Part shown: one piece after another, positions 1 to 11,000 of the stretch
How positions within the stretch are numbered: the first letter of the stretch is position 1
How the letters are laid out: each line of letters starts with the position of its first letter
NCBI GenBank assembly: GCA_036250195.1
Contig: JAVHZZ010000003.1
Span: 340,323,375 to 340,387,374 of the forward strand
Source of the DNA: Mixophyes australis
Taxonomy: Eukaryota; Chordata; Amphibia; Anura; Limnodynastidae
Direction of reading: 5' to 3'
Length of the DNA: 64,000 bases
Made by a program: the position numbers and the translations under genes
The notes under the pieces: generated by a model
The model's database searches: none
Told to the model about the DNA's origin: nothing
What the model saw: the letters and a program-made list of their open reading frames with translations, nothing else

Positions 1-781
1 TATGAGAGCTTTACATCTCGCTGTAATCTCCCTCCCATCACTGTATTCAAGCGGCATCATAAACAAAAATATAACTAAATATTTCAATTATAATGTCAGC
101 CCAAATCAAAAATGGACGGCCACTCCTCATGTCATCTGAAATATAAAGTCTAAAATGAAAAGGGCTCCAAAGTACGTTATTTTGTTGTCTTCAATATAGA
201 CGCCATCTTTCTGAAGCTCAATATTTTAAGCGTCTCATAGACCACCATCAAAACGACACGTGCGCTGCCCAGGATTAATATGGGTGGATTATTATGGGTG
301 GCCCTAACAGCTCGCCGCAAATTTCTTTACAGCACAGTTCCTGTCGCTGTGGTCGTGTTTCTTTTCTTTGAAAGTATCGGTTGTGTCAGAGAGGCGCCGG
401 CGTAATCTACAGTTTGCCCTCTAGTGTTTGCATCCAACACACAAAATACTTTCCCTGCCCTGGCGTGAAGTAAAGAAGGACACAGTGACGTAAGCACGTA
501 AGAGGTCAGCATGTTCTCTATAAAGCTGCAGAAAGGTAATATCCCTGGTGCCGGGTGGCACATAGATTACTGTATGCTGGGGCTGCAGGAGTCGGGCAGT
601 GGTGTTACTTCCAATGTATTTATAACAAGGCTCAAGACATCCAGATCTGTAGTACAGTCAATGTATTTAAATAGAAATTAATTTTATTAGCTCTCAGTCA
701 GATGCAGGTAACCCAGAGGAGTATAAGGTGACATGCTGGCACTTGTAGCTCCACTACAGCTAGAGAGGGACACACACACAC
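1..781. other. MTIF2 upstream flank, unassigned
   Basis: No protein-coding exon or familiar repeat is recognised here. The 5' untranslated first exon and promoter of MTIF2 are expected somewhere upstream of the coding exon at 1918. A moderately CpG-containing stretch at about 300-560 has a CRE-like TGACGTAA near 486, and a YY1-like GCCATCTTT lies near 203. I cannot place the transcription start. Short ORFs here look like chance. Confidence 0.3.
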
Positions 782-1470
782 TACTGTGCAAAAGTTTTAG
801 GCAGGTGTGGAAAAGATGCTGCAAAGTAAGGATGCTTTCAAAAGTAGAAGTGTTAATAGTTTATTATAATCAGTTAACAAAATGCAAAGTGAATGAACAG
901 AATTGAAATATAAATCAAATCAATATTTGGTGTGACCACCCTCTGCCTTCAAACAAGCGTCAATGCATAATTTCTTCTAGGTACACTTGCACACAGTTTT
1001 TGAAGGAACTCTGCAGGGAAGTTGTTCCAAACATCTTGGAGAACTAACCACAGATCTTCTGTGGATGTAGGCTTGCTTAAATCCCTCTCTTTCTTTATGT
1101 AATCCCAGACAGACTCGATCGATGGTGTTGAGATCAGGGCTCTGTGTGGACCATATAATCACTTCCAGGACACCTTGTTCTTTTTTACACTGAGGATAGT
1201 TCTTAATGACATTGGCTGTATGTTTGGGGTTCTTGTCCTGCTAGAGAATAAATTTGGAGCCAATCAGATGCCTCCCTGATGGTATTTGCATGATTGATAA
1301 GTACCTGCCTCTATTTCTCAACATTGAGGACACCATTTATCCTGACCAAATCCCCAACTCCATTTGCTGAAATGCATCCCCAAACTTGCAAGGAACGTCC
1401 CCTATGCTTCACTGTTGCCTGCAGACACTCATTATTGTACCGCTTTTTAGCGAACAAACTGCAGGAGATG
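782..1470 (-). mobile_element. Tc1/mariner DNA transposon remnant
   Basis: The left end at about 782 looks like a terminal inverted repeat (TACTGTGCAAAAGTTTTAGG) of a Tc1-like family common in fish and frogs. The minus strand carries broken transposase coding. At 1311-1544 the translation contains YNNECLQATVKH and VWGCISANGVGDL. At 977-1162 it contains WSTQSPDLNTID, matching the Tc1 signature around the last catalytic acidic residue. The sequence stops resembling the family near 1470, so the transposase N-terminal half and the second TIR are missing. Several stops and frameshifts make it a dead fragment. Confidence 0.85.
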
Positions 1471-1917
1471 TGGCAGATAAAGAAGTAACTTTGAGACGCT
1501 CTGAGCTGGATTCGGACGTGGCTGCGTGTGCTTGAGTTTGGCACGCCCCTACTGCAAATTCACTACGGCAATGCGCCCCTGTCCAGTCCAGCCCAGCTCT
1601 CTCCCAGAAATCGTAGGTTGTAGTAAGTGTCCTCTGCATTCAAAGACGCAGTGGACAGGGCTGCGTTCACGGCCTTATCTCCCGGTTCTGGGCATACACA
1701 GAGTGATTTTGCGAACGATACGCTTAAAATCGACAGATGCGTGCCTTGATGAATCAGGCCCAGGGTGGAAAAGTTTGTCGTTTCATAAACTGTTATTTTA
1801 ATGTGTATGGCCAGACTGGTGTTAGATGGACAATATTGCCCAGATGTGAGAAAATTATTATATGTTAATCTTTCTATCATTTGTAAGCACTTGTATTATT
1901 GCTTCTGTCCCTTGCAG
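1471..1917. repeat. MITE end fragment and upstream MTIF2 intron
   Basis: Directly after the broken Tc1 copy is GC-richer sequence ending near 1765 with TTGATGAATCAGGCCCA. This is the terminal motif of a frog MITE family whose complete copy lies at 60921-61149. The opposite terminus is not seen, so this is a fragment. The segment then runs to the polypyrimidine tract and CAG acceptor at 1915-1917 before the first coding exon of MTIF2. Confidence 0.4.
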
Positions 1918-2137
1918 GAAAATGAGCAGGAATATCTTACTGCATATAGAACGAGTGGTCCAGTTTCACAAGACACATCAGCACCTACACATTCTGTGCC
2001 GCAGAAATACCTTCAAAAGGCCATGGAGACCGCTTCAGATCCCTTCTCAATGTGTGTGCACTGTTCAGCACTGTCCTCCAACAAGCTCATTCTTAACCAC
2101 GGCCCTAATGCAATACCGCTCCTTGTCTACCAAGAAG
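1918..2137 (+). CDS. MTIF2: MTIF2 first coding exon (start and mitochondrial presequence)
   Basis: A CAG acceptor at 1915-1917 is followed by the ATG at 1922. The 72 codons end at AAG before the GTATTA donor at 2138. The start was chosen because the encoded peptide ([17 protein letters not shown]...) aligns along its length with the human MTIF2 N-terminus, including the Arg-rich middle and the terminal STKK. A longer ORF in another frame over this exon (1801-2262) is a shadow. Confidence 0.9.
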
Positions 2138-5100
2138 GTATTAATTCCTATTTGTCTGTGATACTGAAATTTAGAATCAGAAATTATTCCAGCAGGAGAC
2201 TGAGTTATGATTGTCTTGATGTCCTCGTTAGTGACGCTGCACTAAAGACAAGTCATCCATAGCTTCTCAGAATAGTCCTACAGAACAGCTAATCCTCCAG
2301 AGACTTGAGCCACTGTGCCAGCTAGCGCTGTGGTGCTGGTAACATGCTATGGTAACCAATCGGCTCCTAAATCTTACCAGCTAGTATATTGCTGGTTATG
2401 CATTACAGTATATGTGTATTATACTATTAAATCAAACTTCATTACATTATTAAAATCCTATGAAGGGGGTACTTTACTGTTAACAATATTTTACCATCAT
2501 CTTTCATAAATTTTTAATAAAGAAGAAAAATCCTACAAAAAGGCAACATATCATACAATGTTTAACCAAACTGGGATGAAACTCAAACACTAAAGAAACA
2601 AAACCAACATAATGTTCTGGTGATATCCATAATAGACACAAAAAATGCCTTACAAATAAAGGATAAGGCAAATTGAATTAATAGAATCATAGATATATAT
2701 ATATATTTCATATTAAATAAACAATTTTATCCAAAAACATACTGGTAGGTTAATTGGCTGCTAACAAATTGACCCTAGTGTGTGTGTGTGTGTAAATTTA
2801 GACTGTAAGCCCCAATAGGGCAGGGACTGGTGTGAGTGAGTTCTCTGTACAGCGCTGCGAAATTAGTGGCGCTATATAAATAAATGGTAATAATATAAAC
2901 AAAACCACAACATAGGGGAGGTAAAAGGACAGTAGGGGGATCTCAGGCTTGAGGGGTCTTAACTTTGATGGTCACTATATGGGTTAAGCTGAATTGACTG
3001 GGAGTTTAATTGAAAAGGGATTTTCGCTATTTGTATCATATCAAGTGACAACTATCTGGATAAGGCAGTTTGTTTCTTGAAACTCTAGCCGCATAAATCA
3101 AATGGAACAATAATCTTCAAACCTGTCTCTGGCGAGAGAATCAGATCATCCATATTCCTGTAAATTTCAAGCCGGGCAAACCACTCTTACTATTGGAGGA
3201 GAGGGGGATCTCTAATGCACTGGAATCACTCACTGCCTTTACAGCATGATTTAAATGTTTCAATATAAATTTTTGGTAATGGGATGCTGATAATGTAATG
3301 CCATAAGCTGTTAATCTCTGTAATATCACTCTGCACAATGTCTTTTGCTATGATGATAACACCAAAATGTCCATTTTGCTGTGTATTGGGCCTTTAAATC
3401 AGAATAGGTCAGTTCATTGTAACAGAATTCCTTATACACTTGATTCCTTATCATATCATCATCATCACCATTTATTTATTTATATAGCGCCACTGATTCC
3501 GCAGCGCTGTATAGAGAACTCATTCACATCAGTCCCTGCCCCATTGGAGCTTACAGTCTAAATTCCCTAACATACAGAGAGAGAGACTAGGGTCAATTTT
3601 TTAATTGCAGCCAATTAACCTACTAGTATGTTTTTGGAGTGTGGGAAGAAACTGGAGCACCCGGAGGAAACCCACGCAAACACAGGGAGAACATACAAAC
3701 TCCACACAGATAAGACCATGGTCGGGAATTGAACTCATGACCCCAGCGCTGTGAGGCAGAAGTGCTAACCACTAAGCCACCATGCTGAACCATGGATTTG
3801 TTTCCTTGAATGAAAACGCCAGTGTAGTTTCTTTGGGTATAATAGATCTTTTATTTTTTAGAAATGTTTTTTCTTTAGTATATAAGTAACATTTGTACCT
3901 CTGGTGCCCTTGCTTTATTATTTCATAGGAAACCGTACAGAAGACACAACGGTTGCTGCCAGTCAAAGCTAAAGAGCGTAAGAAGGTGGTGGAGGTCTGG
4001 CACAAAATCAGAGTTCATGAGTTGGCAAAGGCCATGGGTAAAGATATTGGTGAGTTTTTCCACATGCTTTGATCTTTAAGAGGCACTGAACCCCTAAAGT
4101 CATATTTAACATAATCAGTGACGGCCATCCTTTCACCCCTCACCTTGTACTTTCACGTCAATGCTCGGAAAGCCACCTTCTTTCTCTTATTGGACTTGTT
4201 TGTCATACAATGCTTGCATTCAAATAGAGCTATACTGTGACCAGAATTGCAGTAGTTGAATGATATTGCGAGATACTAAAATATGTAAAGTACAAGTACT
4301 TTGTTGTTGAGGAACTTGATCACGAGTTTATTATTATTGTAGATTTGTAAGGCACCACAGTGCTCCGCAGCGCTGTACAGTAGGGAAAACAGTACATACA
4401 TAAAACGGACATACAAGGTAGGCAAAATAATTGCAGACATGAAAACAAAGGATATGAAGGACCCTGCTCATTAGAGAGCTTACATTCTAAGTGAAAGAGG
4501 GCACAGCTGAAACAAGAGGAGTAAATGTGTTTCAGAATGGAGATTGGGATAGTTGTGAGGGTGCATTAGTGTGAATAGTGTTATTGAGGATAAGGTCACC
4601 TCTAAAAAAGAGATGGGTTTTCAAAGAGCATCTAAAGATTTAAAGGCTGTGGGAAAGTCTGATTGAGCGTGGTAGGGAATTCTATAAGTGGGGAGCAGCA
4701 CGGGAGAAGTCTTGAAGGCGGGAGTGAGAGGTGGTTACCAGAGATGAGACAAGGCGCAGGTCAGTGGTAGATCTAAGAGCGCGGGAGGGAGAGTATTTTG
4801 ATATGAGATTTGAGATGTATGCGTGAGTAATTTAAATTTGATTCTGGAGGACACATGGAGCCAGTGTAGGGATTGTGCAGCAGATGTGGAGCCATGAGAG
4901 CGGAAAATCAGTCTTGCAGCAGCATTTAGGATGGATTGAAGTGTGGATATATGGGTGTCAGGAATGCCAGATAGCAGGAGGTTACAATAGTCAATATGGG
5001 AGATGATGAGATAATGGATAAGAGTTTTGGTAGCATGTTGAGTAAGAAAAGGGAGTATTCTGGCAATGTTTTTAAGGAGTCGACAGGACTGGGAGAGAGT

Positions 5101-7968
5101 CTGGATGTGAGGAATAAAGCAGAAGGCGGAGTCAAGTGACACCAAGGCAGTGAACTTGGGAGACTGAGGAAATTGTGGTGTTATTGACAGTGAGGAAGAT
5201 TTGAGGGGATGTGGTGCCTCTGGCAGGAGGGAAGATAATAAGCTCTGTTTTGGACATGTTGAGCTTTAGGTAGCATTGGCACATTCATGTGGAGATAGCA
5301 AAAAGACAGTTGGTTACACAAGATAGTACAGAAGGAGAGCGGTCAGGGGAAGAGATATAGATATGGGTGTCATCAGCATCGAGGTGGTATTGGAGGCCAA
5401 ATGAGCGAATTAGTGCCCCAAGAGAAAAGGTTTATAATGAAAAAAGTAAAGGCCCAAGAACAGAGCCTTGAGGGACCCCAACAGAGACTGGGAGTGGAGG
5501 GGAGGATGTGCCAGAAGTAGAAATACTAAATAATAGGTAGGAAGTGAACCAGGAAAAACTGTCATGACAGCCAATGCAGTAATGGGTGTGTAGGAGAAGA
5601 GGGTGATCAACAGTATCAAAAGCAGCAGAGAGGTCTAGGAGAATGAGTATGGAGAAATTAGCATTAGATTTTTCAGTAAGTAGATCATTAGTCACATTTG
5701 TGAGAGCAGTTTCAGTGGAATGTTGGGGGCGGACGCCTGATTGCAGAGACCTGGGAATGGAATGAGAGGAGGGAAAGTGAGACAGGTGTTTGTACACTAA
5801 TAGCTCAAGTAGTTTGGAAGTAAAGGTGAGGGCAGAAGTAGGGAGTTTATCAGGGAGAACAGTGACCACTCTTCTTGAATTGATACAATACACAGGATAA
5901 CTGTCCTTTCTGTGATCCCCAATATACAGTTACGGTGGGCAGGTAGTGTAGGTCTAAAGAGATGTGTCTTTTAAGCAGTAAATGTATACATTTTAATTGA
6001 TAAGTGTATAAGACTTATTGGAATACTTATGATAAGCATAAAAAGTGAGCAGATAATATGAACTGAGAAAGTGTGATATACATTGTGAAAACTATTTTTG
6101 AGTCTAGTTGACTCTTCTTCCTTCCTGTTACTGCTCCTCAGATGACGTTTATACGGCTCTCATGTACACCGACCTTGATCTGGACAATGTAAAACCATCG
6201 TCTGTGCTAAGTCGGGAGATGGTCATGGAAGTAGCAAAGAAATTTGACATGAGGGTCACGTATCAACAGGAAAAAGTAGAGAAAGTCAGGGAAAATAAAG
6301 ATGCTGTAAAAAGGTATTTGCTTCATTATCTGGAGTTATTGTATTTGATATGTTTCTTGGTCAGGGAATGAGATATCTTACATGATCAGGTAGACAGTGC
6401 AGGTATGGGAGTTCAAAACCCTTAGACCTTTCATTTAATTAAAAAAAACAAAAACTGAAGTAGTATAATGACAGAATTGAGCTGTTATGGTTTACAGTAC
6501 CTATGACTTATTAAAGGTTGTGACCAATTTCGTACAATCCCATAGCAACACAGACCCCCAGTCTTCTCACCACCACTTGCCCACATCTCCTGATCCGCTG
6601 CATTTACTACCATCCTCCTACTTCTCATTTCACACCTACTGGGTGTGAAATGAGAAGTAGGCCACATATAAATAAGAGTACAGACAAGTCCTGATATAAA
6701 ACGGCACCTTTTGTATACTGACTGGAAATATAAAAGCTGTTATAGCTGCCATACAGTATGTATTATGATATTGTACGCCAATATACAGATAATTAACTAT
6801 ACGTTTAATAGAGAATTAGCAAGCTTAAGAGCGTATGTTTGGCTTTTATGGTTATTAACAAGGTTGAATACGAATTCCCAGCGGTGGATATGTCGACACA
6901 TCCATGTTGTCTACAAGGTTAAAATGTAGGCATTGTCAACAGTCACAATATCGACCTTAAACAAGCAATGCCAGCATACCAGCAGCTATACAGCCGTACC
7001 CACTGGCACAAGACGCTTCTAAAATAAATAAAATAAAAATGCAAACATTAGTAAAGGTTAAAACTTCATACCCCAACTCTCTAGGGAATCCAGCCCCATG
7101 CTAACCCTTTGTGTGCAAGTTTTTAGGTGTTGAGGGAGGGAGGTAGTTATAACCTTTTATTAATTTTTTTTTAAGTGTTTAGTGCTGTATAGCTACCGGA
7201 CCCGCCGGCATTGCTTGCTTACTGTCGACATTACTACTGTAGATAATCATAATATCTAAATTTTAATCATGTAGATAGCATGGATGTGTCAACATTTTCT
7301 TGTCGACAGGATAAGTGTCAACATTTCCTCTGCCAGGAGTATGACTTCCATCTATTTCCAATGTTAGTAACTGTTATCAGCTAATATAAATTTCTGGTCA
7401 ATAAAGCCATGATTGGTAATTTGTTGTCTTCGCCAAGAACCGCGTCTGTCTAGTGTCTTGGCATAGTTGGAATTCTTCCATTTAACCCAATTTGTCATGA
7501 ATATGTCTAATAGCGAGAGAGGCAACCTAAGCCTTCCTTGTCCGTGTGCGATTTAGAGATATGGAAATACTAGGTCTAATATACAACTCCTTAAATTAAC
7601 TGATGACCTCGTAATATACCTGTTTCATTTGTTTCTATTTATAGGAGCCCTGCAGACTCCTCTGTATTAGTGCCTAAGCATCCTGTGGTTACTATAATGG
7701 GACATGTAGATCATGGAAAGACCACACTGCTCGACCAGCTGCGGAAAACCCAGGTAGCGGCAATGGAGGCAGGCGGTATTACCCAGCATATTGGCGCGTT
7801 TAGTGGTGAGACTGCTCTGGATAGTTTTGCTACCTAATTTTACTGATCTTTTCATAATATTGTGTTTTGGTGTGACATTTATAGATGGTGTTTATTTGAA
7901 CAAAAACAGAAAGTATAAACACATATGCTATGCTACAAGCATCCATTTGTTGTTTTATATGAACATGT

Positions 7969-8005
<37 letters not shown>

Positions 8006-11000
8006 GATTTACGCAGCACCGTACAAATACAAAACAGTAGACAATACAGGGTGAAACAATGCAGAACAATAAACAAATAATACCAAGACTTCGGAAACTC
8101 CAGGCACGACTATTGGATTGACGTTGGAGCAGAAGAATAGGTATAGAGACAGGAGGGAAGAGGGCCCTGCTCATAAGAGCTTATATCCTAGGGGAGGGTA
8201 AACAGACATCAGACACAGAAGGGAGTCAGTAAAGGGGATAGCATGGGAGGAGAGAACAAAGGGGGCGGGAGAAGAGGAAATAAGAGCGAGCAGAGGAGAT
8301 TGAGACAGGGTTAGGTGGATGGCTGATAGTCTGTAATGAACAGGTGAGTTTTAAGTGCCCGTTTGAAGGAGCACAAGTTAGGGGACAGATGGATGGAGCA
8401 AGGGAGGTGGTTCTAGTGGAGGGGGGCAGCACAGGAGAAATCTTGGATCCTGGAGTGGGATGAGGTGATCAGTCATTGTTGTACAGTCAAATGTTTCCCT
8501 GAGTTTGTTTGTTTTTTTGTTTTTTTTGCAGTGATAGATGTTATCATATGTGACCACCAATCTTATCTGCCAGGGAGTTCCCTGACTCAATTTTCTCTCA
8601 GGGAGACCCCGTCCCCGTCCCCCCCTTTTTTTTTTTTTTTTTTCTTAAAGCCAGGGATCGGTGCTTTCATGCCCAAGTGCTCCAAAAAAGTAAAAAACGG
8701 AAAAAAAAAAGTACAAAGGGTGTGAACTTCAGGCTCTTCTTCAAATAGAAAAGGTTCCCTCAATCCCCAACCCCCTGAAGACCCTTGCCTTACCCCCTTC
8801 GTCACAAGGCTATAGGGACCCTTTGCCTTGGGATCTACCGAAGACTCACCCAGGGCTCGAATCTTGCCCACCCCTGGAAGGGAAGGCTTCAGAGAGGTTC
8901 AGGGGGTAGGAGCCTCAGGGCCACACCAACACCCAGCTAAATCTTCCAGGTTACAGGAGCACATAAGGGCCTACCCGCACCCCCAAAATAACAGTAATAC
9001 AAAAAACATAAACGTGATAGTACAAGAGGTGCAATAAATTAGTGCCGACTGGCTTCAATGGCCTGGATATTATAAATATTTTCCCATGCAGCCAAAAGGC
9101 CAGGGTGGAAGGAAGGCAGTGTGTAAAAGAAAGTGGTATAAATGTGCTAAAGTGCTCTACAATCACGTGCCATGTTGCAGCAGCAGAAATTTATGGCACC
9201 CCTGGGTCCCCACTCCGATAGACATATTTAATCCCTGACTTTCCACGCCGCCTTCAGGGTCCTGGTCAGAGGACCAAGTGCTGCACGTCCTTACAAGAAC
9301 AGATACTGCACTTGATCTTAGTCAAAAGGCAGTGAAGCCAAAAGTTCCTCTCAGGGAGCCCCCATGCCTCGCACTACCTCAACCCCATCTAGAAATGGCT
9401 GACACTGTAATGTCTGACAAATTGACATTCACTGCTGAGCGCTGAGAAAAGCGGAATGGGCCACAGCACACAATCCGCTTCAGTTAAGAAGTGGGTGTAA
9501 GCAACGGCATTGTAAAGTCTGCCTGCCTGCCTGCTGGACACTTTTATGGGAGGAGTGCCTGACACCCTTCCCCTTCTGCTTATTAAAGGGCAGTGGAGAG
9601 ATTAATATAAAAATTATATGCAAAGTTATAATCTTATATTTGCCAGTAGGGTTTTTGTAATAAAATGCAGCCTGCAATCACTGACGTGTCTGTGCACCTC
9701 AGCATTTACCATGCTTATTACAGTGTATCATCAAATGGTTTTACCAAGCAATAACTTGATAAAAGCATTTCTCACCTTTGTTTAATTTAATAAATACAGT
9801 TCTTTGCAATATACAGTGTTTCTTAGACTATGTAATGTCATTGTCATGAGCTACAGTACATAAGATGAGGTCCGTAGTAAAGGAAAATGTCATGTCTCTA
9901 ATCTCTAATTTTCTAGTTTGTTTAGCTTCGGGGGACAAGATCACGTTTCTCGACACCCCAGGACATGCGGCCTTCTCAGCAATGCGAGAGAGAGGAGCTC
10001 ACGTAACTGATATTATCGTACTGGTAGTAGCTGCAGATGACGGAGTAATGAAACAAACTGTGGAGTCCATCAAGCATGCCAAATCCGCTAAAGGTAAGAC
10101 ACTTGTATGTTAGGGACCCATTTATTAATTCCCAGGGTTTTGCCCATTTAATTATAATCTCCGCATCACAACGATGACATATGATTTTTCGTAATCATTT
10201 ATTTAAAAAAATCATCCCGGGATAGCGCTTCCAACTTCACTTAACTTAAAAGTCCCGTTGTCTGTCTGTCTTTTCCGTTCACTATTGCAACGTGGCTTTG
10301 TGCATGCGTGACAGAGACATTTTGCGATAGTAACCCAGAGGGGAGAGCATGTAAGCTGCGGTGAGGGATCCCAAGATCCCTCTACCGCAATGGTCTCCCC
10401 GTAGGATTCAGTGGCTTCAGATGGCATTGGCGATTACAGACAAGTTATGAAAAGCTAATGGACTAAGACATACAAAGAAGGCTGAACACCTGCATATACT
10501 TGCTATATTGTTTACTTATATGGTTTTATTTCTTATGTGGTTATGCTGCTTTCTGTAAAACATGTGTCCCTTCCCCCCCACCACCATCTCAGTTCCCATC
10601 ATCCTGGCCATAAACAAGTGTGACAAACATAAAGCTGACCCAGACAGGGTGAAGAAGGAGCTGCTGTCTCATGATATAGTCTGTGAGGAGTTTGGTGGAG
10701 ATGTACAAGCTATCCATATATCTGCATTAAAGGTACAGTCACTTCTAAGTGCATTCATATTAACCTACTGGAGGTGCAATTAATGCACAAATGTAGAATA
10801 TGCTACATGTAAATAACCTGTAGATTAAATATTTTTTTTCTTCTTGAAAACTGTAAAAAGTTTACAAAGTGGTAAAAACTTCTCAAAGATACCAGAGAAT
10901 AGGTAGGAAGGCTATCGCGTTGAATGCAACGGCAACAACTTGGGGTGGGGGGGGGGAATGTAGAAATAAAAGAATATTAGGGCAATTATTAAAACAAAAC

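Noticed and set aside
327..563. 78-codon minus-strand ORF near the left edge
   Set aside because: No similarity that I recognise and no splice context; probably chance in a CpG-containing upstream region.
1801..2262. 153-codon ORF over the MTIF2 first coding exon
   Set aside because: Different frame from the one that matches MTIF2; it crosses the splice donor and has no recognisable content.
8587..8871. 94-codon minus-strand ORF in the U2-headed element
   Set aside because: It runs through the poly(A) tail (poly-Lys) and has no recognised domain. Kept only as an open stretch in the element description.
9252..9340. Functional U2 snRNA gene
   Set aside because: Only the 5' third matches. The Sm site and the 3' stem-loops are missing and the sequence continues into unrelated DNA.
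10210..10430. Possible MITE around AGGGATCCCAAGATCCCT
   Set aside because: The palindrome is short and no terminal repeats or second copy were found.
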